Source: an uncultured Oscillospiraceae bacterium (GTDB lineage: Bacteria > Bacillota > Clostridia > Oscillospirales > Oscillospiraceae). From it: a stretch of DNA of 11,946 nucleotides. The notes beneath the pieces are model-generated. The model saw only the letters and a program-made list of their open reading frames with translations. It was not told the DNA's origin and made no database searches. The position numbers were made by a program, and so were the translations under genes. Below are positions 7,266-11,946 of the stretch, in pieces (the stretch's first letter is position 1; each line of letters starts with the position of its first letter). The stretch is from NCBI GenBank assembly GCA_934590505.1, contig CAKTPC010000060.1, positions 1 through 11,946 of the forward strand, in the 5' to 3' direction.

Positions 7266-7448
7266 CTATTTTTTAAGCCTTGAGGCAAGCAGAATCTCAT
7301 GGATTCTGTCCAGCACTTTGCACGCGGATGGCGCGGGCGGTTTTGGGAGATAGTTTACCTTTACTTTGCAGCCGTCGATCATCATGTATTGATACGGCGG
7401 CTCGACCGGGTTTGTCGGCTGCATGATCTGCAAAACAGTGTCATTCAT
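7266..7448 (-). CDS. Small protein of unknown function upstream of the recombinase (60 aa)
   Basis: This short frame starts at ATG 7448 with GAGG five bases upstream, and encodes a Pro/Lys-rich peptide with the segments NPVEPPYQYM, KVKVNYLPKPPAPS and a basic C-terminal helix DRIHEILLASRLKK. The composition and the ribosome binding site suggest a real gene rather than random tail. It is in frame with, and forms the last 60 codons of, the truncated helicase gene, so it may be translated alone or as a fusion tail. Its place just upstream of the recombinase suggests an element accessory protein, but I do not recognise the family. Confidence 0.5.
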   Translation of the reverse strand: MNDTVLQIMQPTNPVEPPYQYMMIDGCKVKVNYLPKPPAPSACKVLDRIHEILLASRLKK

Positions 7449-9830
7449 ACCGTCCTCGATCTCATAAATCTGTTCTTGGAGCAAATGCTCCTGCCGCTCC
7501 TTGGAGATTGGGATTTTTTCAAACTGGCTGTGTCCGATGATGACGGCATCATAATCGCCGGTGGCAATGCGGGCACAGAATTTTTTGCGGTTTCGGGTTT
7601 CAAAATCCTTTTTGGTCGTGACGAGGATGTTCGCGGAGGGATAGAGCCGCAGAAATTCAGACGCCCACTGTTCCGTCAGGTGGTTCGGCACGACGAACAT
7701 GGCTTTCTGGCAAAGCCCCAGCCGCTTGGATTCCATGACGGCGGCGACCATTTCAAAGGTCTTGCCCGCGCCGACCTCATGCGCCAACAGCGTATTGCCG
7801 CCATAAAGAATATGTGCAATCGCGTTTTTCTGGTGTTCGCGCAGCGTGATTTCCGGGCTCATGCCGGAAAAGCGGATGTGGCTGCCGTCATACTCGCGCG
7901 GGCGGATCGAATTGAAGCGTTCGTTGTATTGCTGCACCAGCGTTTGCCGCCGATTCGGGTCGCGCCAGATCCATTCCTGAAAGGCGTCCTTGATGGCCTG
8001 CTGCTTCTGCTGCGCAAGCGTCGTTTCCTTGGAATTGAGAACGCGCCGCTCCGTGCCGTCTGCATCATAAACCGTGTCATAGATGCGCACATCGCGCAGA
8101 TTCAGCGTGTCCTCCAGAATCCGATAGGCGTTAGCGCGCTCTGTGCCGTAGGTCATATAGGCGTTGACATCCTGTTTGGATGGGGTGGATTTGCCGCTGA
8201 TGTTCCATTCAGCGGTGCTGGGCGAATAGCTGACCTGAATTGGGTTCCTCCTGTTGTACGGAGGCTTGAAGGTCTGCTCCATGAACTCCTGGATATAATC
8301 CTGACTGATCCACGTCGCGCCGAGGCGCACTTCGATCTCTGACGCATCCAGATCTTTCGGCTGTGCCTGCTGCAGCGCCTCTACGTTGGGAGCGTAGCCG
8401 GGTGCGTCTACGGCGGCTGCTTCCGCCTGCCGCAGCTTTTGGCGGACGTTGCCGGAAAGGTATTCGTCCGCCGTCTGCCAGTTGCCGCGAGTCGGGTCGA
8501 GGAAAATGACACCGTTCAGCTCGTCAATCAGTTCATCCTGACTTTTGCCGGAGAGCTGTGCCATATAGTGCATATCCACACAGGCTTTTTCCGAGATGGA
8601 CAACGCCAGCGCTTCCGATGCTGTGTCCACCGAGGTCACGACCTCATGCGGCTTGATGGTGCGCTTGGTGAAAATATCCGCCTTGCGCTCCAAGTCACCG
8701 TTTTCATTCAAGATTTCCAGCGAACAGAGCAGATAGTAGGAGCTGTCATCAGAGAACGCAAGGCTGTTGGCGCGAGCGTTAATAAGCCCGTATTTGTCGG
8801 TAAACGTATCATAAAGGCGGTTGAGCTTCCGCTGCGTCTGCTGGATGGTCATATCCGAAATAAAACCGTCCATTTGCTGCGAAATGAGCAACTGCACGCA
8901 ATCCCGCAGCTCAATCATACCCTTGACGCGTTCTTTGGCGGTTGCGTTCAGGTCCGGTTTTACCATGACACTGTTTTCGCGGTAGTAAACCTCGCCGGCC
9001 ACAAGCGTGTAGCTGTAATTCTTTACATCTGGGTCTGCGGGGATGGTATCTTGGATCTGATCTTCTTCCCCGAGGTCTGGCAGCTCGGCTGCCTGATAGA
9101 TGCCGCCGATGTGCTGCACCGCTTCATGGAGCTGCGCGGCAAGGTCTGCGCCCTCAAGGGGTTCTACGGTAAAATCCTGCTTTCCGTATTGCGTACTTTC
9201 CGCAGACTGTCTGCCAAGAATCATTTCCGGGTGGTGGATAAAGTAGTTGTTGATGGAAAAACCATCTGCATTTTCACCGAGCTGCGTCCACTCCGGCTCT
9301 GCGATGCTTGGCTGCTCTCGTTTTTGCAGGAACAGAATGTCAGATACCACGTCCGTACCGGCGTTGGCTTTGAACGCATTGTTCGGTAAGCGAATTGCTC
9401 CCAGCAGCTCGGCACGTTCCGCAATATACTTTCTGGCACGGTCATCCTTGCTGTCCATCGTGTAGCGCGAGGTCACAAACGCCATCACGCCGCCCGGACG
9501 CACCTGATCGAGCGCCTTGGCGAAAAAGTAATTATGGATGGAAAAACCGAGCTTGTTGTAAGCTCGGTCGTTTACCTGATATTGTCCGAACGGCACGTTG
9601 CCGATGGCAAGATCATAGAAATCTCGCCGGTCCGTCGTTTCAAATCCGGCAACGGTGATATTTGCCTGCGGATAGAGCTGCTTGGCAATTCTGCCGGTAA
9701 TGCTGTCCAGCTCCACGCCGTAGAGCTTGCTGCCCTGCATGGATTCCGGCAAGCAGCCGAAGAAGTTGCCGACACCCATTGACGGCTCCAGAATGTTGCC
9801 GGTCTGGAATGCGGTCTTTCCAGACGTCAT
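7266..9830 (-). pseudogene. Conjugative-element DNA methyltransferase/SNF2-type helicase, broken (middle part)
   Basis: This 854-codon frame matches the middle of the giant methylase/helicase found in Tn1549/CTn-type conjugative elements. At its start is an N6-adenine methyltransferase motif I (EPSMGVG, 15-21) and a motif IV variant (GNVPFG, 77-82). A long conserved linker follows, then the helicase Walker A in HEVGAGKT (about 684-691) and the segment DYDAVIIGHSQFEKIP. Homology stops after IYEIEDG (about 794), exactly at the start codon of a 60-codon small gene that is fused in frame. The helicase Walker B (DESH) and all later helicase motifs are absent, so ATP-driven activity is not expected. 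The N-terminus is also missing: the first codons sit in another frame. Full-length relatives are, from memory, over 2000 residues. It is a remnant. Confidence 0.85.
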
Positions 9831-10008
9831 ATTCCGCGCACGCCGTTGCGTTCGGGCGCTGGGCGTAGATCATAAGCTGCTCGTTGTAAGGGTACTTGTA
9901 GAGCCGCGCCGCCGTAGCGAGAAAGGCCGTCCAGCTTCGATAGCTGCCGGTGATCTGCCGCGCGGTGCGCTCGGCAAATTCTGAATAGAATTGTAGCTTG
10001 CTCGGCAT
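9822..10008 (-). pseudogene. N-terminal fragment of the same methyltransferase/helicase gene
   Basis: Starting at ATG 10008 with GGAGG (10016-10020) seven bases upstream, about 62 codons read MPSKLQFYSEFAERTARQ... through IYAQRPNATACAEYDVWK, the typical start of the conjugative-element helicase family. After VWK the resemblance ends; the frame stays open to 9640 but encodes only out-of-frame methyltransferase sequence. The next homologous block begins in another frame at about 9821. The residues that normally lie between are gone, so an internal deletion with a frameshift separated this part from the frame at 7266-9830. The junction is within about 9815-9830, and a 6-bp inverted repeat (gtctgg 9802-9807 / ccagac 9820-9825) lies there. 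Confidence 0.8.
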
Positions 10009-10027
10009 ACTCTAACCTCCTTTTCGT

Positions 10028-10061
10028 AAAAAATTAGCCAGTCAGTAAAAACTGACTAGCT
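10028..10061 (-). terminator. Terminator- or attenuator-like hairpin before the helicase remnant
   Basis: An inverted repeat at 10036-10061 (a perfect 7-bp core, 10040-10046 with 10051-10057, extended by three more pairs after one mismatch) has a 4-nt loop. On the minus strand it is followed at once by AA and six T residues (10028-10033). It lies just before the ribosome binding site of the helicase N-terminal fragment, so it would act as an attenuator of that gene or terminate transcription from the right. Confidence 0.55.
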
Positions 10062-10092
10062 GCACGATATTTTTTGAAATTGTTTTTTAGAC

Positions 10093-10139
10093 ATTCTATT
10101 TCCCAAAAACGAAAAATTTTTGATTTTGGAAAATAGAAT
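10093..10139. repeat. 47-bp near-perfect AT-rich palindrome
   Basis: The left arm 10093-10116 and right arm 10117-10139 are reverse complements apart from two mismatches and one extra base. There is no spacer, so the axis lies in an A5/T5 run near 10116. It could form a cruciform or an RNA hairpin, or bind a dimeric protein. It lies inside the 10009-10367 non-coding region. Confidence 0.8.
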
Positions 10140-10167
10140 CAGAATCAAGTTTAGCTTTTCGTGCGAA

Positions 10168-10246
10168 GCACATTTTTCTGGTGACTTTCCGCTGTGTGTT
10201 ACACATTTTTCTGAAATATTTATGCGACGATTAACACGTTTTTCTG
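10168..10246 (+). repeat. Three 13-bp repeats at exact 33-bp spacing
   Basis: Copies are at 10168-10180 (gcacatttttctg), 10201-10213 (acacatttttctg) and 10234-10246 (acacgtttttctg). Start-to-start distance is 33 bases both times, about three helical turns, so bound proteins would sit on one face. The 20-base stretches between are unrelated. They lie upstream of the mntA promoter. An iteron-like or operator role is inference. Confidence 0.75.
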
Positions 10247-10307
10247 AAAATCAGCCAGTCTGACAGTCTAGTTGACATAAGTCAAAAGCCCTGTTCGGAA
10301 AGTCTGG

Positions 10308-10336
10308 TTGTATTTTTTGAAAAAGACTGTTATACT
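10308..10336 (+). promoter_or_regulatory. Promoter of the mntA-hepT operon
   Basis: TTGTAT (10308-10313) and TATACT (10331-10336) are separated by 17 bases. The expected start site is about 25 bases before the mntA ATG, just ahead of its GGGAGGTG ribosome binding site. An inverted repeat TTGAC-ataa-GTCAA (10272-10285) lies just upstream and could be an operator. Confidence 0.65.
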
Positions 10337-10367
10337 AGAATCAGAAAAGCACTGGGAGGTGACGCAA

Positions 10368-10664
10368 ATGCCGTACACGATTGAGGAACTGCGCAGAATT
10401 ATCACACCGATCGCGCAAGCGCATGGACTGCGCAGCGTCAGCCTGTTCGGTTCTTATTCCAAAGGCACGGCGCGCCGTGACAGCGATGTAGATTTGAAAA
10501 TTGAAAAAGGCAGCGTCATGTCACTGTTCCAACTCAGCGGTTTGCGGCTGGATATGGAGGACGCGCTGAAAGTGCCGGTCGATCTTGTCACCAACGATTC
10601 CTCCGACCATGAATTTCTGAATTTGATTGCGAAAGATGAGGTGCTGCTGTATCGAAAATCGTGA
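10368..10664 (+). CDS. mntA: MntA-type minimal nucleotidyltransferase antitoxin
   Basis: A 98-residue minimal nucleotidyltransferase. It has the exact family signature GSX10DXD (G28, S29, D40, D42) and a third conserved aspartate in PVDLV (D72), so the catalytic site looks intact. In the characterised Shewanella pair, MntA transfers AMP units to a tyrosine of HepT and silences it. I chose ATG 10368 (MPYTIEELRR) because it follows GGGAGGTG by six bases; a longer frame from a TTG at 10308 begins inside the promoter -35 box and is not credible. The hepT frame overlaps its 3' end by 29 bases, so the two are one operon and probably translationally coupled. Confidence 0.9.
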   Translation: MPYTIEELRRIITPIAQAHGLRSVSLFGSYSKGTARRDSDVDLKIEKGSVMSLFQLSGLRLDMEDALKVPVDLVTNDSSDHEFLNLIAKDEVLLYRKS

Positions 10665-11001
10665 TCGTCTGATTCTAAACAAGATCATCAGCTATTGCGA
10701 CCGGGTGCGGGATAATCTGAACCGCTATCAAAGCTCCTATGAAGCATTTCAGCAAGACTATTTGTTTCAGGATGCCTGCTGTATGTGCGTGGTGCAGATT
10801 GGCGAACTGGTAGCGCAGCTTTCTGAAGAAGCAAAACAGCAAAACCGCGCGGTACCGTGGCGCACAATAAAAGACACCCGCAATTTTTATGTTCACTCTT
10901 ACGGTGCCATTGACCTGCCCGCAGTCTGGAAAACGCTGCGTGAAGATCTTCCAGAATTGAAAACCGCCTGTTTACAGATATTACAGAATAGCGAACTATA
11001 A
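10636..11001 (+). CDS. hepT: HepT-type HEPN RNase toxin
   Basis: A 121-residue HEPN (DUF86) protein made mostly of helices. It carries the exact toxin motif RX4HXY (R82, H87, Y89, seen as RNFYVHSY): Arg and His form the composite RNase site at the dimer interface, and the Tyr is the residue modified by MntA in the studied system. It should be an mRNA- or tRNA-cutting toxin. The start is uncertain; I prefer ATG 10636 inside the end of mntA, with alignable homology beginning at about ENRDRLIL (residue 7); an earlier TTG at 10627 is possible. The protein is unusually rich in cysteine near the N-terminus (residues 3-5, 21, 48, 49, 51). The gene ends in a bidirectional terminator. Confidence 0.9.
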   Translation: MRCCCIENRDRLILNKIISYCDRVRDNLNRYQSSYEAFQQDYLFQDACCMCVVQIGELVAQLSEEAKQQNRAVPWRTIKDTRNFYVHSYGAIDLPAVWKTLREDLPELKTACLQILQNSEL

Positions 11002-11039
11002 AAAAATTCCTGCCAACAATGCTTTGGCAGGAATTTTTT
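11001..11039. terminator. Bidirectional terminator between hepT and the convergent gene
   Basis: A 16-bp perfect stem (11001-11016 with 11024-11039), with A/T tracts at its base and a 7-nt loop, has a GC core of ctgcc/ggcag. T runs lie at the 3' side on both strands, so it can end hepT transcription on plus and the 79-aa gene on minus. Confidence 0.9.
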
Positions 11040-11055
11040 ATAGTTTTGCAATCAC

Positions 11056-11295
11056 TTATGACACGAATGCCGGGCGCACGCTGTCTACCGGTAATCCCAT
11101 GCGAACGGCTCTGTCGCGCTCGTAGGTGACTCTGGACATTTCTTCAATGAACAGCCGTTCTTTCTCGCTGGCGCTGCACCAGCTGACATGATACTTTCGG
11201 CACATCTTGAAGAAAATTTCATAAAACCGGTCTGCCTCCGGGTCTTTGCGGCAATACCACTCCGCGTCAGAAGCCGGTCTTTTCGGATCGTTCAT
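11056..11295 (-). CDS. Hypothetical 79-aa protein, probable element cargo
   Basis: A small, charged, mainly helical protein with WYCRKDPEADRFYEIFFKMC, a central ASEKERLFIEEMSRVTYERDRA helix and a C-terminal MGLPVDSVRPAF. It has no signal peptide or membrane segment. I do not recognise a named family or function. The start is ATG 11295, nine bases after GAGGTGG; a longer frame to 11421 would contain this gene's own promoter and is rejected. It is convergent with hepT, with which it shares a terminator. Cysteines (three in all) do not form a clear metal site. Confidence 0.75.
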   Translation of the reverse strand: MNDPKRPASDAEWYCRKDPEADRFYEIFFKMCRKYHVSWCSASEKERLFIEEMSRVTYERDRAVRMGLPVDSVRPAFVS

Positions 11296-11364
11296 GCTAA
11301 TATTCCACCTCGTTGCTGAAATAACCCTTTCTGCATTCTTCAAAAGAATATAAAGATATATTTT

Positions 11365-11393
11365 ATTATACCCTTTGAAATTGGCCTTTTCAA
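11365..11393 (-). promoter_or_regulatory. Near-consensus promoter of the 79-aa gene
   Basis: TTGAAA (11388-11393) and a perfect TATAAT (11365-11370) are separated by exactly 17 bases, giving a leader of about 63 bases before the ATG at 11295. Directly upstream (11399-11405 with 11412-11418) is a perfect 7-bp inverted repeat TTTTCTG-6-CAGAAAA that could be an operator. Confidence 0.8.
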
Positions 11394-11421
11394 CCGATTT
11401 TTCTGCACAACCAGAAAACAA

Positions 11422-11502
11422 TTAGAAATCCGGGTACAGCTCCAACTCTGCAAATTCCGCATCACTGATCTTCTCCAGCTTTTGCAGCGTGGAATCCGTC
11501 AT
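11422..11502 (-). pseudogene. Possible C-terminal scrap of an unknown protein
   Basis: On the minus strand 26 codons read MTDSTLQKLEKISDAEFAEL then ELYPDF and stop at 11422. The helical, acidic composition looks like a genuine protein end, but the ATG has no ribosome binding site and the frame, open upstream to 11601, runs antisense to the flavoprotein fragment. It may be a truncated gene end left by rearrangement, or chance. I do not recognise a family. Confidence 0.3.
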
Positions 11503-11539
11503 AAGAATCAAATCGTGCTGGATAAGGACCGCGCCGGAG

Positions 11540-11946
11540 AGAGTCGTCCGCTTTATTGTGCGGAAACGCTGGAAAAACTGGCTGAGTTGATGTTTGAGCA
11601 TGAAACAGAACGCAGAACATTTTTAGGGGAGGTCAAACGATATAATGAGTTGTGCTGCCAAAAGCATGACGATGATTTTGGGAAAGACCCCCGGTTGATG
11701 AACCCCATCGAAAAGGCTCCCTTCTATGCAAGCGGCACGGTCAAAGACAGTCACAGACCCGGTGGGCAATCGCTGAAAATTCTCGTGACTGTCAGCGGGT
11801 TGGAGATCAACGAAAACCAGCAGGTATTAAACCGGGACTTTGAACCGATTTCGGGGCTATATGCCACGGGAAATTGCAGTGGAAGACGGTTTGGCGTACA
11901 ATATACCACATCCATGCCGGGGCAGAGCATCAGTATCGCACAGACA
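11540..11946 (+). pseudogene. C-terminal part of an FAD-dependent fumarate-reductase-like flavoprotein, partial
   Basis: The plus-strand frame is open to the right edge. It reads CAETLEKLAELMFEHETERR, EVKRYNELC, DDDFGKDPRLMNPIEKAPFYAS and, near the edge, GLYATGNCSGRRFGVQY and MPGQSISIAQ. This is the C-terminal cap and FAD-binding signature of the fumarate reductase/succinate dehydrogenase flavoprotein family, which includes many single-protein reductases in anaerobes. The N-terminal FAD-binding Rossmann part (GxGxxG) is absent; the sequence upstream is a different gene and non-coding DNA. No start with a good ribosome binding site is seen. The left limit given is approximate; recognisable homology starts by 11555. 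Likely a truncated copy. Confidence 0.75.

Larger units (their letters stand above)
5454..11505. mobile_element. Decayed integrative/conjugative element next to tRNA-Ala (approximate bounds)
   Basis: The block holds a large serine recombinase, a small gene, a broken conjugative-element methyltransferase/helicase of the Tn1549/CTn type, a structured non-coding region, a MntA/HepT toxin-antitoxin pair and a small hypothetical gene. No relaxase, coupling ATPase, VirB4 or regulatory ICE genes are present, so it cannot be a complete conjugative element. The left limit is placed at the tRNA-Ala/terminator border and the right limit before the flavoprotein fragment. I found no flanking direct repeats, so both bounds are inferred. 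Confidence 0.5.

Noticed and set aside
6463..7353. A 296-codon plus-strand frame over the recombinase start
   Set aside because: It is antisense to the recombinase resolvase domain, whose catalytic residues are clear; the plus frame shows no domain and no ribosome site.
10168..10246. CRISPR array
   Set aside because: The conserved core is only 13 bp, there are only three copies, the core is not palindromic, and no cas genes are present.
10308..10367. Upstream TTG start for mntA
   Set aside because: The TTG is part of the -35 box and the added 20 residues lie upstream of the expected transcription start; the ATG at 10368 has a strong ribosome site.
11296..11421. Longer version (121 aa) of the 79-aa gene
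   Set aside because: The extension contains the TTGAAA-17-TATAAT promoter and has no ribosome site at its start.
5454..11530. Weak similarity between caaatacgggataa near 5453 and caaatcgtgctggataa near 11510 as flanking attachment repeats
   Set aside because: The match needs gaps and is short; it does not exceed what chance gives in this composition.

Overview
The window looks like a stretch of a Clostridia (Firmicutes) chromosome, probably a gut Oscillospiraceae/Ruminococcaceae-type organism. The signs are a large Alu-domain-bearing SRP RNA directly upstream of dnaX, dnaX followed by a ybaB/ebfC gene, a genomically encoded CCA on tRNA-Ala, AGGAGG-type ribosome binding sites, and a decayed Tn1549/CTn-like conjugative element. 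The taxonomic placement is inference from gene order and family resemblance; no search was run.

Left, chromosomal part (1-5500). Reading leftward on the minus strand from about 5160: an SRP RNA gene with its own promoter, dnaX (DNA polymerase III tau/gamma), ybaB, a glycoside hydrolase family 2 enzyme that starts one base after the ybaB stop codon, and a radical SAM/SPASM protein. recR, the usual partner after ybaB, is absent; the GH2 gene sits in its place. On the plus strand, a divergent promoter drives a short tRNA unit made of a degenerate tRNA-like sequence, an intact tRNA-Ala(CGC), and a strong terminator.

Right, accessory part (about 5490 to 11500). A large serine recombinase ends inside the terminator of the tRNA-Ala unit and is transcribed towards the tRNA. 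Behind it are a 60-codon small gene and the wreck of a very large conjugative-element methyltransferase/helicase gene. That gene has lost an internal block, which split its first ~60 codons from the methyltransferase part by a frameshift, and has also lost its C-terminal helicase half, ending in-frame with the small gene. Upstream of the wreck is a 359-bp non-coding region dense in symmetry: an attenuator-like hairpin, a 47-bp near-palindrome, and three copies of a 13-bp motif exactly 33 bp apart.

Next comes an intact MntA/HepT (MNT nucleotidyltransferase antitoxin / HEPN RNase toxin) pair with both signature motifs preserved, sharing a bidirectional terminator with a convergent 79-aa hypothetical gene that has a near-consensus promoter. 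The window ends in the C-terminal part of a fumarate-reductase-like FAD flavoprotein with no visible N-terminus, running off the right edge. The likely picture is an integrative element that inserted beside tRNA-Ala and decayed by deletion, leaving its recombinase and a toxin-antitoxin module as the best-preserved genes.
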